Source: Nostoc sp. TCL240-02 (GTDB taxonomy: Bacteria > Cyanobacteriota > Cyanobacteriia > Cyanobacteriales > Nostocaceae). Taken from it: a stretch of 64,000 bases of DNA. The notes under the pieces were generated by a model. It was not told the DNA's origin and searched no databases. It saw nothing but the letters and a program-made list of their open reading frames with translations. Both the position numbers and the translations under genes were made by a program. The stretch is from the NCBI RefSeq assembly GCF_013343235.1, contig NZ_CP040094.1, positions 7,001,001 through 7,065,000 of the forward strand, written 5' to 3'. Position 1 is the stretch's first letter. Each line of letters starts with the position of its first letter. This document shows, piece by piece, positions 28,209 to 37,299 of this stretch.

Positions 28209-29639
28209 ATGTCTTACGCTCAAACGAAGACTCAGAGCAAATCTGGGTATCAAGCCGGGGTTAAAGATTACAGATTAACTTATTACACACCCGATTACAC
28301 ACCAAAAGATACCGATCTTCTAGCTGCGTTCCGCATGACACCCCAGCCTGGTGTTCCTCCCGAAGAAGCAGGTGCGGCTGTAGCGGCTGAGTCTTCCACA
28401 GGTACTTGGACAACTGTGTGGACAGACTTGCTCACCGACCTCGATCGCTACAAAGGTCGTTGCTATGACATCGAACCAGTTCCCGGCGAAGACAACCAGT
28501 ACATTTGTTACGTTGCCTATCCTTTGGACTTGTTTGAAGAAGGTTCTGTAACCAACGTATTGACCTCAATTGTAGGTAACGTATTTGGTTTCAAAGCTTT
28601 GCGGGCACTACGTCTAGAAGATATCCGCTTTCCAGTAGCTTACATCAAGACCTTCCAAGGGCCTCCTCACGGTATCCAAGTTGAGCGTGACAAGTTAAAC
28701 AAATACGGTCGTCCTTTACTGGGTTGTACCATTAAGCCCAAATTGGGTCTTTCCGCTAAGAACTACGGACGCGCTGTATACGAGTGCTTACGCGGTGGTT
28801 TGGACTTCACCAAAGACGACGAAAACATCAACTCCGCACCATTCCAAAGATGGCGCGATCGCTTCTTGTTCGTAGCTGAAGCTATCAACAAATCCCAAGC
28901 AGAAACAGGTGAAATCAAAGGTCACTACCTAAACGTTACCGCTCCTACCTGTGAAGAAATGCTGAAGCGGGCTGAGTACGCAAAAGAACTCAAAATGCCC
29001 ATCATCATGCATGACTACCTCACCGCAGGTTTCACCGCCAACACCACATTGGCTCGTTGGTGCCGTGACAACGGTATCTTGCTACACATTCACCGTGCTA
29101 TGCACGCCGTAATTGACCGTCAAAAGAACCACGGTATCCACTTCCGTGTATTGGCTAAAGCCCTACGTTTGTCTGGTGGCGATCACATCCACACCGGTAC
29201 TGTAGTTGGTAAGTTGGAAGGTGAGCGTGGCATCACAATGGGCTTCGTTGACCTGTTGCGTGAAAACTATGTTGAGCAAGACAAGTCTCGTGGTATTTAC
29301 TTTACCCAAGACTGGGCTTCTCTACCTGGTGTAATGGCAGTTGCTTCTGGTGGTATCCACGTATGGCACATGCCCGCACTGGTAGAAATCTTTGGTGATG
29401 ACTCCGTACTACAATTCGGTGGTGGTACACTGGGTCACCCTTGGGGTAACGCTCCTGGTGCAACCGCTAACCGCGTCGCCTTGGAAGCCGTTGTTCAAGC
29501 CCGTAACGAAGGCCGCAACTTGGCTCGTGAAGGTAACGATATCATCCGCGAAGCAGCCAAGTGGTCTCCTGAACTGGCTGTTGCTTGCGAACTGTGGAAA
29601 GAAATCAAGTTCGAGTTTGAAGCAATGGATACCGTCTGA
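28209..29639 (+). CDS. rbcL: RuBisCO large subunit (form IB)
   Basis: A 476-residue catalytic subunit that fixes CO2 onto ribulose bisphosphate, acting within the carboxysome as L8S8. Active-site motifs are intact: [25 protein letters not shown] (carbamylated lysine and metal ligands), [27 protein letters not shown] (loop 6 lysine in VGKLEG) and [13 protein letters not shown]. It starts with [20 protein letters not shown], the usual cyanobacterial N-terminus. First gene of rbcL-rbcX-rbcS. Confidence 0.99.
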   Translation: MSYAQTKTQSKSGYQAGVKDYRLTYYTPDYTPKDTDLLAAFRMTPQPGVPPEEAGAAVAAESSTGTWTTVWTDLLTDLDRYKGRCYDIEPVPGEDNQYICYVAYPLDLFEEGSVTNVLTSIVGNVFGFKALRALRLEDIRFPVAYIKTFQGPPHGIQVERDKLNKYGRPLLGCTIKPKLGLSAKNYGRAVYECLRGGLDFTKDDENINSAPFQRWRDRFLFVAEAINKSQAETGEIKGHYLNVTAPTCEEMLKRAEYAKELKMPIIMHDYLTAGFTANTTLARWCRDNGILLHIHRAMHAVIDRQKNHGIHFRVLAKALRLSGGDHIHTGTVVGKLEGERGITMGFVDLLRENYVEQDKSRGIYFTQDWASLPGVMAVASGGIHVWHMPALVEIFGDDSVLQFGGGTLGHPWGNAPGATANRVALEAVVQARNEGRNLAREGNDIIREAAKWSPELAVACELWKEIKFEFEAMDTV

Positions 29640-29644
29640 TCTGA

Positions 29645-29722
29645 GTTAACAGTTAAGAGTTAAGAGTTAAGAGTTAGGATTTGCATTAATTCATAACTCA
29701 TAGCTCATAACTCATAACTCTT
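29645..29722. repeat. AGAGTTA repeat block in the rbcL-rbcX spacer
   Basis: TTAAGAG units (29650-29680) are followed by the complementary CATAACT units (29693-29720). A hairpin here could set the ratio of rbcL to rbcXS mRNA by protecting or terminating transcripts. This is an STRR position also reported for Anabaena rbcLXS. Confidence 0.8.
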
Positions 29723-29739
29723 CAGGGCTGGGGTCAAGC

Positions 29740-30147
29740 ATGAATCTTAAGCAAATTGCGAAGGACACAGCCAAAACTCTCCAAAGCTATCTGACTTATC
29801 AGGCTCTAAGGACAGTATTGGCACAGCTAGGCGAAACTAATCCGCCATTAGAACTTTGGTTGCATAACTTTTCGTCTGGCAAAATTCAAAATGGTGAGTC
29901 ATTCATTGAGCAACTGTTGCGAGAAAAACCAGATTTGGCTTTGCGGATTATGACTGTCAGAGAACACATTGCGGAAGAAATAACGGAATTTTTACCGGAA
30001 ATGGTTCGCACTGGCATTCAGCAAGCCAACATGGAGCAGCGTCGCCAGCATTTAGAACGCATCACACGAATAGACACATCTAACCCCAGTCTGCAACCAG
30101 AACAGCAAGCAACTTCAGATCCGAATCTGGATAACTTATCCAATTAG
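29740..30147 (+). CDS. rbcX: RuBisCO assembly chaperone RbcX
   Basis: A 135-residue all-helical dimeric chaperone that holds the RbcL C-terminus during L8 assembly. The start MNLKQIAKDTAKTLQSYLTY and the central LWLHNFSSGKIQNGESFIEQLL segment match the family, including the groove that binds the EIKFEF peptide of RbcL (present at the end of the upstream rbcL). The C-terminal tail is polar. In the standard position between rbcL and rbcS. Confidence 0.96.
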   Translation: MNLKQIAKDTAKTLQSYLTYQALRTVLAQLGETNPPLELWLHNFSSGKIQNGESFIEQLLREKPDLALRIMTVREHIAEEITEFLPEMVRTGIQQANMEQRRQHLERITRIDTSNPSLQPEQQATSDPNLDNLSN

Positions 30148-30194
30148 TTCGGTCAATTTAGTAGTAAAAAATCGCAACCCATTATCAAAAAGCT

Positions 30195-30533
30195 ATGCAA
30201 ACTTTACCAAAAGAGCGTCGTTACGAAACCCTTTCTTACCTGCCACCTCTGTCTGACGCTCAAATTGCCAAGCAGATTCAATACATTTTGAACCAAGGTT
30301 ACATTCCAGCGATCGAGTTCAACGAAACTTCTGAGCCAACAGAATTATATTGGACAATGTGGAAGTTGCCTTTGTTCGGTGCTAAATCCACTCAAGAAGT
30401 ATTGAGCGAAGTTCAAGGATGCCGTTCTCAATTCAACAGCAGCTATATCCGTGTTGTGGGTTTTGACAACATCAAGCAGTGCCAAGTTCTCAGCTTTCTT
30501 GTTCACAAACCCAATAAAGGTAGCAGATACTAA
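30195..30533 (+). CDS. rbcS: RuBisCO small subunit
   Basis: A 112-residue subunit that caps the L8 core. It starts [20 protein letters not shown], has the [22 protein letters not shown] segment and the short beta-A/B loop of cyanobacteria, and ends with [11 protein letters not shown]. Its fold is the model for the SSUL domains of CcmM and Rca in this window. It is followed by a strong terminator. Confidence 0.98.
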   Translation: MQTLPKERRYETLSYLPPLSDAQIAKQIQYILNQGYIPAIEFNETSEPTELYWTMWKLPLFGAKSTQEVLSEVQGCRSQFNSSYIRVVGFDNIKQCQVLSFLVHKPNKGSRY

Positions 30534-30567
30534 AGCAAGCGTTGCTCTAAATAATTAGTTTATCTAC

Positions 30568-30616
30568 ATAGGAGAGGTAGAATTATCTGCCTCTCCTATT
30601 TACTAGATTTTTTTTG
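30568..30616 (+). terminator. Terminator of the rbcLXS operon
   Basis: ATAGGAGAGGTAG pairs with CTGCCTCTCCTAT (one G-T pair, 13 bp) around a 6-base loop. An 8-T run (GATTTTTTTT) follows at about 30608-30615. Confidence 0.85.
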
Positions 30617-30617
30617 A

Positions 30618-30710
30618 AACGCAGAGGGACGCATTAGCGAAGCGGTAGCGACGTTAGGAGCGTCAGCGTCTCGCAGAGAAGGAAAACGCAGAGCAACGCA
30701 GAGAATAACT
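30618..30710. repeat. Dispersed GC-rich repeat (GCGAAGCGGTAGCGAC ... AGCGTCTCGCAGAGA)
   Basis: This GC-rich unit is related, in reverse orientation, to the block at 54353-54410. Direct AACGCAGAG repeats surround it (near 30619, 30684 and 30696). Confidence 0.65.
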
Positions 30711-30755
30711 CGGTGTCCCTTTGCGTAAACCTCTGCTTTTTTTTAAATACAAGAA

Positions 30756-31397
30756 ATGGAATTACAGTATCTGCCGGAAGTAAGAATTTGCTTTGTTGGT
30801 GACTCTTTTGTTAACGGTACTGGGGACCAAGAATATCTTGGTTGGACAGGGAGAGTATGTGCTAATGCTAATAAAAAAGGTTATGACATTACTTACTATA
30901 ATTTAGGAATTAGGCGTGATACGAGTACTGATATAGCAAAGCGTTGGTTACAGGAAGTATCGCTGCGATTACCCAAAGAATATGATGGTAGAATTGTGTT
31001 TTCTTTTGGATTGAATGACACAACATTAGAAAAGGCTAAAACTCGTGTGGATTTGGCAGATTCTATCAAAAATGCCCGTGAAATTTTAAGTAAAGCTCAA
31101 AATTTATATCCTGTTTTGATGGTTGGCCCAGCAGCATACGCACAAGAAGAACCTCAAAGAAAGCAGATAACTATAGATTTATCCAAACAATATACTTTGA
31201 TTTGTAAAGAATTCAATGTACCTTATTTAAACGTTTTTCCGATATTAGAAAAATCAAACATTTGGATTAATGAAGCAAGAGCTAATGATGGTGTTCATCC
31301 TAGAGCAGGCGGTTATACAGAATTTGCTCAAATAGTAGAAAATTGGGACGCTTGGTTAAATTGGTTTCCTCTGACTTCATCGAGCATTCAAAGCTAG
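30756..31397 (+). CDS. SGNH/GDSL-family hydrolase
   Basis: A 213-residue esterase-type hydrolase. Block I is FVGDSFVNGTGD with the nucleophile Ser, block III is FSFGLNDTT, and block V is DGVHP with the catalytic Asp and His. No signal peptide, so it should be cytoplasmic. The substrate is unknown; lysophospholipase/acyl-esterase roles are typical. It is not part of the rbc operon, because a terminator and a repeat lie between. Confidence 0.88.
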   Translation: MELQYLPEVRICFVGDSFVNGTGDQEYLGWTGRVCANANKKGYDITYYNLGIRRDTSTDIAKRWLQEVSLRLPKEYDGRIVFSFGLNDTTLEKAKTRVDLADSIKNAREILSKAQNLYPVLMVGPAAYAQEEPQRKQITIDLSKQYTLICKEFNVPYLNVFPILEKSNIWINEARANDGVHPRAGGYTEFAQIVENWDAWLNWFPLTSSSIQS

Positions 31398-31439
31398 GAT
31401 AGTGGTAACACCTGATTTTTATATCCAAAGGTGGTAACT

Positions 31440-31667
31440 ATGCAACAAATTACTCTAGCTAAAGCATCTCGAAATTTAGCCGACTTAATTGAAGCAGCAC
31501 TCAGTGGTGAGGAAATTATCATTATCAAAGATAATCAACCTGTTGTGAAGTTAATTCCTGTGTCGCCAGTTAAACGCCCCCGTCAACCTGGAAGCGCAAA
31601 GGGTTTAATTACAATATCTGATGACTTTGATGCACCACTTGAAGAGTTTAAGGAATATATGGAATGA
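31440..31667 (+). CDS. Phd/YefM-type antitoxin
   Basis: A 75-residue antitoxin. The core LAKASRNLADLIEAALSGEE followed by IIIIKDNQPVVKLIPV is the DNA-binding fold of Phd/YefM antitoxins, with an acidic toxin-binding tail. I chose the ATG at 31440 (MQQITLAKAS) over the GTG 9 bases upstream because an AGGTGG sits just before it. Its 3' end overlaps the toxin ATG by 4 bases (ATGA), typical of toxin-antitoxin pairs. Confidence 0.9.
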   Translation: MQQITLAKASRNLADLIEAALSGEEIIIIKDNQPVVKLIPVSPVKRPRQPGSAKGLITISDDFDAPLEEFKEYME

Positions 31668-32050
31668 TATTACTGCTCGATACACATACTTTTATTTGGT
31701 ATGTGACGGATAATTCAAGACTTAGTAATCAAGTAGTAGAATTAATCAATGATAAGAAGAATGAAATTTTGCTAAGTATAGCTAGTCTGTGGGAAACAGC
31801 TATTAAGCAAAATTTAGGCAAGCTTAGTTTCAATCAGCCATTTGAGATATTCATCAGACAGCAACTCAATCTCAACGATTTTAGTTTACTCGATATCAAA
31901 ATTAACCACGTTACTGTTTTTGCTACACTATTTTTACATCATCGCGATCCATTTGATCTAATTTTAATTGCACAAGCACTTGTAGAAAATATACTTATAC
32001 TGAGTGCTGATAAAATTTTTGATGCATATTCAATTGAGCGTTTGTGGTAA
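31664..32050 (+). CDS. PIN-domain toxin (VapC-like)
   Basis: A 128-residue PIN-domain RNase. It starts MILLLDTHTFIWYV, with the first acidic residue Asp6; SLWETAIK supplies the conserved Glu, and HRDPFDLILIAQAL and LSADKIFD the later Asp residues. Expected to cut RNA when freed from the antitoxin. The pair is wedged between rbcS and rca and reads the same way, so it could share transcription with rca. Confidence 0.9.
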   Translation: MILLLDTHTFIWYVTDNSRLSNQVVELINDKKNEILLSIASLWETAIKQNLGKLSFNQPFEIFIRQQLNLNDFSLLDIKINHVTVFATLFLHHRDPFDLILIAQALVENILILSADKIFDAYSIERLW

Positions 32051-32141
32051 TTAGCGCTCCTTTTCTACCAAAAGATAAATAAACAGTCATTACCAAAAAA
32101 ACTTAACATTACTTTAGGCAGTGCTAGGCAAAGATAATTTT

Positions 32142-33419
32142 ATGGGTTACTACATCGCTCCCCGCTTTCTGGACAAACTGGCTGTCCACATTACCAAAAA
32201 CTTTCTAAAGCTTCCTGGTGTCCGAGTTCCCGTGATTTTAGGTATTCACGGACGCAAAGGTGAAGGTAAAACATTTCAATGTCAATTAGTCTTCGAGAAA
32301 ATGGGTATCGAAGTGACTAATATCTCTGGCGGCGAATTGGAAAGTCCAGATGCAGGAGATCCGGCACGGTTGATTCGGCTACGCTATCGGGAGACAGCAG
32401 AACTAATCAAAGTACGCGGCAAAATGTGTGTACTGATGATTAATGATTTAGATGCCGGTGCTGGACGCTTTGATGAAGGTACTCAATATACTGTAAATAC
32501 ACAGTTGGTGAATGCCACATTGATGAATATTGCTGATAATCCCACAGATGTGCAGTTGCCTGGAAGCTATGATTCCACACCTTTACATCGTGTACCGATT
32601 ATTGTCACAGGTAATGATTTCTCCACTCTCTATGCACCGTTAATTCGGGATGGACGGATGGAGAAATTTTACTGGGAACCCGACAGAGACGACAAGGTGG
32701 GAATTGTCAAGGGTATTTTTGAACAAGATGGGCTGTCACAGAAGGAAGTTGAACAGCTAGTTGATACATTTGTCAACCAGTCCATTGACTTTTTTAGCGC
32801 TTTGCGATCGCGCATTTATGACGAACAAATCCGCAACTACATCCATCAAGTAGGGTTTGAGCGGGTATCTTTGAGTGTGGTTAACAGCACTGAAGGTCCA
32901 CCAGAATTTAAAAAGCCAGATTTCAGGCTGTCTCACTTAATCGAGTCTGGTAACTTCCTGATTGGTGAACAAAAACGGGTGGAAAATTCCCATTTGGTTG
33001 ATGATTACAATCGACTCAATCGAGGTAGAAATTCTCAATCTGCACCACCGCCTGCGACACCTATTAATCAGTCGTCAAGTAATGGTGCAACTCAAGAAGC
33101 AAAAACTAATGGAAATGGATTCCAGAAGCAGGAAGGATCGAGTTCACATTTAACCCTGGATACACAAGCTCAAATTAGGCAATTATTGTCTCAAGGTTAC
33201 AAAATTAGCATTGAACACGTCGATCAGCGCCGCTTCCGCATGGGTTCTTGGCAAACTTGTGTTCATAGCCATATTGATGCAGAGTCTGATGCAATATCAA
33301 ATTTGGAAGCAACTCTAGCAGAATATAGCGGTGAATATGTGCGCTTGGTAGGTATCGATCCGAAAGCCAAGCGGCGGGTAGTGGAAACGATTATTCAGCG
33401 TCCAGATGGGAAAAATTAG
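32142..33419 (+). CDS. rca: RuBisCO activase-like AAA+ protein with C-terminal SSUL domain
   Basis: A 425-residue protein. Walker A is GRKGEGKT (residues 37-44), Walker B is in VLMINDLDAGAGRFD, and the AAA+ region runs to about 290. A Ser/Gln/Asn-rich linker follows, then one SSUL domain (about 340-425, [20 protein letters not shown]) like those of CcmM, which targets it to RuBisCO and the carboxysome. Homologues begin MSYYIAPRFLDKLAVH, so I use the ATG at 32142, not the GTG at 32121. Its role is to remove inhibitory sugar phosphates from RuBisCO. Confidence 0.95.
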   Translation: MGYYIAPRFLDKLAVHITKNFLKLPGVRVPVILGIHGRKGEGKTFQCQLVFEKMGIEVTNISGGELESPDAGDPARLIRLRYRETAELIKVRGKMCVLMINDLDAGAGRFDEGTQYTVNTQLVNATLMNIADNPTDVQLPGSYDSTPLHRVPIIVTGNDFSTLYAPLIRDGRMEKFYWEPDRDDKVGIVKGIFEQDGLSQKEVEQLVDTFVNQSIDFFSALRSRIYDEQIRNYIHQVGFERVSLSVVNSTEGPPEFKKPDFRLSHLIESGNFLIGEQKRVENSHLVDDYNRLNRGRNSQSAPPPATPINQSSSNGATQEAKTNGNGFQKQEGSSSHLTLDTQAQIRQLLSQGYKISIEHVDQRRFRMGSWQTCVHSHIDAESDAISNLEATLAEYSGEYVRLVGIDPKAKRRVVETIIQRPDGKN

Positions 33420-33494
33420 GAGTAGATAATTGAGAAAGAGCGATCGCTTTTGTCAATTCTCAAACAACTGGAAAAATATGCTTCCTCAATTTCG

Positions 33495-33540
33495 GGACTT
33501 ACGCAAAAAATAGCCCAAAGCTTGATTTTTGCGTAAGTCC
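33495..33540. repeat. Perfect 15-bp hairpin GGACTTACGCAAAAA
   Basis: The arms at 33495-33509 and 33526-33540 are exactly complementary around a 16-base loop. It lies between the convergent rca and secreted-protein genes and could act as a two-way terminator. The GGACTTACGCA motif is also known to me as a common Nostoc element end. Confidence 0.7.
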
Positions 33541-33567
33541 TAAATTTGATAGCTGAATCCTTATACC

Positions 33568-34320
33568 TTAACTACAGGTAGCAGCTGAAGCAGAGTTAAC
33601 CTTTGTTAAATCGCCAGTAAATACTGCTGTGTATATATAAGGTGATGCACCAGAGCAAGTCATGGAGTTGGTATTAGTGCGGCGGGGAGTCCACCATGAC
33701 TTTGCTTGCACAGTTAAATTTGTGCCATCCCATGATAGGCTTCTGACAACTAAAGAGTTTGTATTTCCATTATCTGCCTTTTTAGCAGATAAAAATGTAG
33801 CATAGTAAACCTCGCCATTGGCTGGATTAATCCGGGCTATAACTGCGACTTTTGGCCCGCCTCCACTACCATAGCTAGACAACCAGCGCCCAGTTGCAAA
33901 GCGGCGAAAATCATTACCAGTCTGACTGCCAGTGGAAGAGTAAACGCCGTATAAAAAATTTCCCCCACTCCAATACAATCCGTAGCCTGTACCGTCGTCA
34001 TTTGTTGTTTCGTAATCAGTCCTACACCATGTTTTAATACCATTATTAAAACGGATAGTTATAGGGTTTTTGTTATTAGATGAGACTTGCTGATAACCAA
34101 TGTAAAAGGCTGAACTTCCACTAACTACTCTGGCCCCATTCTTAGCTTTGATAGTCGCTTCACTATCATTGCAACTAAATGTCACAGCATTCCCAACAGA
34201 TGAATTTACTATTTCGGCAAAAGCTGGAGGGACTTTTTGTGTGAGGACTAAATCAGCTACTAATACGACAGATAAAGAGAAACCTGCCAAATACTTCTGA
34301 AATTTTTGAGAATAAATCAT
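33568..34320 (-). CDS. Secreted protein of unknown function
   Basis: A 250-residue protein when started at the ATG at 34320 (the frame is open up to 34392). It has a signal peptide (KYLAGFSLSVVLVADLVLT..., probable cut after AFA) and then a Gly/Ser/Asn/Tyr-rich beta-type domain with several Cys (SCNDSE, WCRTDYE, MTCSG, AATCS) likely forming disulfides. No family motif I recognise. It is a stand-alone gene between long spacers. Confidence 0.7.
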   Translation of the reverse strand: MIYSQKFQKYLAGFSLSVVLVADLVLTQKVPPAFAEIVNSSVGNAVTFSCNDSEATIKAKNGARVVSGSSAFYIGYQQVSSNNKNPITIRFNNGIKTWCRTDYETTNDDGTGYGLYWSGGNFLYGVYSSTGSQTGNDFRRFATGRWLSSYGSGGGPKVAVIARINPANGEVYYATFLSAKKADNGNTNSLVVRSLSWDGTNLTVQAKSWWTPRRTNTNSMTCSGASPYIYTAVFTGDLTKVNSASAATCS

Positions 34321-34392
34321 GATATAAATCTGCCAAAAAATTTTAAGGGAAAAACACCGTATCACTATAAACTCTAATGAGAGTTTAGACAA

Positions 34393-35429
34393 GCAAAATT
34401 GTTGAAATTCGCAGATAGCAACATTTTCAGCATTACGATAAATGAGGCTAGACTACAAAGTGCTTAACAGAATATGCATGACATTGCATGGTATTAACTG
34501 TATATAAAGTTTTCTTATCCAAAGAGCATCATTGAATAGATTGATGATTAATTCAGAATCTAGATACTCTCTAAGAAATGCTGCGTGGGTATCTTGTTGG
34601 CAAAGCTAGACTAGATAGACTTGCGCCTTGTGTCACCACCACATCTATGATTTGGTGAGGATACCAAGACTTCATTGATTAAGAAGATTGCAGACTTGCT
34701 ACTACTGCACTATTCAATTTTTAAGCCAGAATTAATTATTAATTCTGATTCTTCACTCTAGAATTCTGTTTGATAAATTGCGACAAATGCTTTTAGAGAA
34801 CAAATAATATTTGTTCCTTATTTATCTCTCTTATTAAAAGCTTGAATTCATCTTTTAATCCATTAATTTCAGTCCAGCCGATCTTAAGTCAGCTGTTTCT
34901 AGAATATGTGATGTCCGTTTTTGGAGGAGACATAGATATATTCCTTAAATCGGGTTCTAAAGTTAGTTTGGCTTAGTCAAGCTGTTTTCTGGTTCAGTAA
35001 AATTCGTGAATAATTTTATTTCTCATAAAACTAATACATTAATCTGAGTAATTTCTCTTAATTCAGATATTGGATCTAGTTTTTTGGGCAATTGCTTGTT
35101 AGTGATGAATATTCCGATATTCATCATAATGACTCGATTTCGTCTTATTTTATCGATACAGAGTCCGGGAATAGCTGATTAGAGGCTCTGCCTTCAGTGA
35201 TACATTAATTCAGTAGTCCAGATGAATGTATTCCCATACTCAGTATGAGAACAAGTAAAAAAGCAAAACTTCATCAAGCTAGGTTTTTAGGACTTGTGTA
35301 TACACTGTAGGCTTCTAAAAACTGGGGGACAACTCTACAAAAATTGTGTGTACACCTAAGTTGACAAGGAGAGATATGGTATTTTGGGCTGGAGGTTAGG
35401 TATATATTGGACTCATCAACCCAGAAGCG
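34393..35429. other. 1-kb AT-rich spacer, nothing distinct seen
   Basis: I found no supported gene, no perfect hairpin with a T-run and no short-repeat block. There are scattered short inverted matches only. Given its length an unannotated RNA or a decayed gene is possible. Confidence 0.4.
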
Positions 35430-35801
35430 CTAGAAATGCTGCTTCACCACGTCCAAGGGTGAACAATTCCAATAATCGATATGGGAGACAATCAAACCAT
35501 CAGAGTTAAGACCTAATTCACTCCAACCAGGAATAGAAATCCGTGGCTTCCAGGGGAGAGGAGTATTCCAACTGAGTGTCCACTCAGTTTTGATTGTGTC
35601 TCCTAAACGTTGAATATTATGTAAGTCCATCTTGGGATCTAAAAACCAAGTTTGGATAAAATTAATCATTTTTTGATAACGTTTCACACCACGAAATTTA
35701 TTCAGTGGGTCTTGAAAATAAACGTCTGGAGCGTAAATGCTGTAAGTTTGATTGACTGGGAATCTTTGATAGTCTTCTTTGAGAATTTCAATGATATCCA
35801 T
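35430..35801 (-). CDS. DUF2358-family protein (SnoaL-like fold)
   Basis: A 123-residue protein. MDIIEILKEDYQRFP is followed by YSIYAPDVYFQDPLNKFRG and IDYWNCSPLDVVKQHF, the pattern of DUF2358 proteins found in cyanobacteria and plastids. The fold is NTF2/SnoaL-like; a role is not established. No signal peptide. It is preceded by the minus-strand terminator near 35925-35945. Confidence 0.85.
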   Translation of the reverse strand: MDIIEILKEDYQRFPVNQTYSIYAPDVYFQDPLNKFRGVKRYQKMINFIQTWFLDPKMDLHNIQRLGDTIKTEWTLSWNTPLPWKPRISIPGWSELGLNSDGLIVSHIDYWNCSPLDVVKQHF

Positions 35802-35914
35802 AATAGTCGCTTTATATTCGATGTCCTCGCTGATAGAGGATATCAGGTTTTTGGCAACTTTATAGTTTTGGGTACTAAATTCAATACAGTTAAAATAGCG
35901 GTTGGAAATCGGGT

Positions 35915-35946
35915 CTATACAAACAAAACCCGCATAGGCGGGTTAA
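35915..35946 (-). terminator. Rho-independent terminator, minus strand
   Basis: AACCCGC and GCGGGTT (35927-35944) form a 7-bp stem with a 4-base loop. Read on the minus strand it is followed by TTTTGTTTG. It lies after the pentapeptide gene and before the DUF2358 gene. Confidence 0.6.
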
Positions 35947-36002
35947 AAAACCTTAAGTTTCTCTAGTCCGAGAAGCCGGACTTTGTTTCTATAACTGCGT
36001 TA

Positions 36003-36052
36003 ACTGCGTACTCCTACGGAGAAGCAAGCTACGCGTCAGCGTGCCGGAGGCT
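36003..36052. repeat. Fragment of a dispersed GC-rich repeat
   Basis: TACGCGTCAGCGTGCC and CCTACGGAGAAGC resemble the GC-rich palindromic repeats at 30618 and 54353. It ends at the stop of the pentapeptide gene. Confidence 0.45.
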
Positions 36053-36057
36053 TTTTA

Positions 36058-37299
36058 TTAACGCCAATGTTGGGGTATGTTCAGATTTTCCGGTAAGATT
36101 GTTGTGCGATCGCCAAATGCCTGTTCAATCTGCTGTAATTCCAGGTTCTCACATCCGCTCAAGTTTGCCCTAAAGAGATTAGTTTCTTGGAAGTTGGCAT
36201 CTTGCAGATTAGCTGTACTGAGTAACACGCCTTCTAAGTTGGCCCCAGCAAGTTTTGCGTTTTGTAGGTTACTGCCAATCAGGTTTGCATCTTCGAGGTT
36301 GCTACCCTCGAAGTTGGCTTCAAAGAGGTTAGCATCACAAAGAATTGCTCCTTCCAAGTTGGCATCACAAAGAATTGCTCCTTCCAAGTTGGCATCACAA
36401 AGAACTGCTCCTTCCAAGTTGGCATCATAAAAGATTGCCTTCGAGAGGTTTGCTTTTCTGAGAATTACGCCCTGCAAATTCGCTTCTGGAAGGGTTGCCT
36501 TCGAGAGGTTGGCTTCATAGAAGACTGACCCACAAAGATTGGTTACTGATAGGTCTGCCTCCGAGAGATTTGCTTGTGTAAAATTTACCCATTGTAAGTT
36601 AGCTCCTACGAAAATTGCTTTAGAGAGATTAGCTGCCGTTAAGTCTGCATTACTGAGGTCTGTATTGCGTAAATCTAGTCTTTGATTTACTGGATCTTTA
36701 TGTGAATCGCGTCGTCCAATGACAGTTATCGCTGTTTGAATATCTGTAGGAAGTTTTGATGATACCTGTAACTCGTCCTCATATTTTTGATTTACCGGAG
36801 CATTCTCGCGGATAAAAGCAGCGAGAATTTCCATAATTGTCCAATGGTCTTTCGGAGAATCTTTGGCAATTCGTTCTAAAGCATAAATTGCGGCAAACCG
36901 CGTTTCAATTTTTTCATTTCCTAGTTGTTCAATTGCTTTAGAAAAGCGTTCGGGAACAATTTCTTGGGGAGTTGGTTGCTTGTAATTGATACCAGTTACT
37001 ATATTGTTATCCCAAGCTAGTGTCCCAGCAAGGATCTGCATTAACAGGCTCTGATTTTCATCCCAAGAGAGTCTGGATGTATAGTAAGCATTAATTATTA
37101 ATGCCAGTCCTCCAATAATGATCGCAATAGTTGTTAATGCTTGAGTGATATATTCTATTTTTTCTTGGCTTGAAAGTCCTTGAATATTTTCAAATAAGGA
37201 AACAATTAGAGTTAAAGAAAAAATAAATATAACTAAGATAAATACCAGCAAAATCGTGAGTCCATTTGTCTTTATGAAAGACATGTTATAAGTCTTCAT
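36058..37299 (-). CDS. Membrane-anchored pentapeptide-repeat protein
   Basis: A 413-residue protein. Two membrane helices at the N-terminus (about 11-34 and 50-68) are followed by a helical segment with the FAAIYALERIAKDSPKDHWTIMEIL motif seen in many cyanobacterial pentapeptide proteins. About 32 pentapeptide repeats of A(D/N)Lxx type form the C-terminal half, from residue 215 on. The membrane anchor plus cytosolic beta-helix is common in Nostocales and its function unknown. Codons in the centre are tandem 30-bp copies. Confidence 0.92.
   Translation of the reverse strand: MKTYNMSFIKTNGLTILLVFILVIFIFSLTLIVSLFENIQGLSSQEKIEYITQALTTIAIIIGGLALIINAYYTSRLSWDENQSLLMQILAGTLAWDNNIVTGINYKQPTPQEIVPERFSKAIEQLGNEKIETRFAAIYALERIAKDSPKDHWTIMEILAAFIRENAPVNQKYEDELQVSSKLPTDIQTAITVIGRRDSHKDPVNQRLDLRNTDLSNADLTAANLSKAIFVGANLQWVNFTQANLSEADLSVTNLCGSVFYEANLSKATLPEANLQGVILRKANLSKAIFYDANLEGAVLCDANLEGAILCDANLEGAILCDANLFEANFEGSNLEDANLIGSNLQNAKLAGANLEGVLLSTANLQDANFQETNLFRANLSGCENLELQQIEQAFGDRTTILPENLNIPQHWR
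36331..36420. repeat. Three near-identical 30-bp tandem repeats inside the pentapeptide gene
   Basis: Units at 36331-36360, 36361-36390 and 36391-36420 differ by only one or two bases. Each encodes ten residues, two pentapeptides. The low divergence implies recent slippage or recombination. Confidence 0.9.

Noticed and set aside
35950..35995. tRNA gene suggested by AGTCCGAGAAGCCGGACT
   Set aside because: It is a single 6-bp hairpin; no cloverleaf, anticodon or T-arm sequence could be placed around it.
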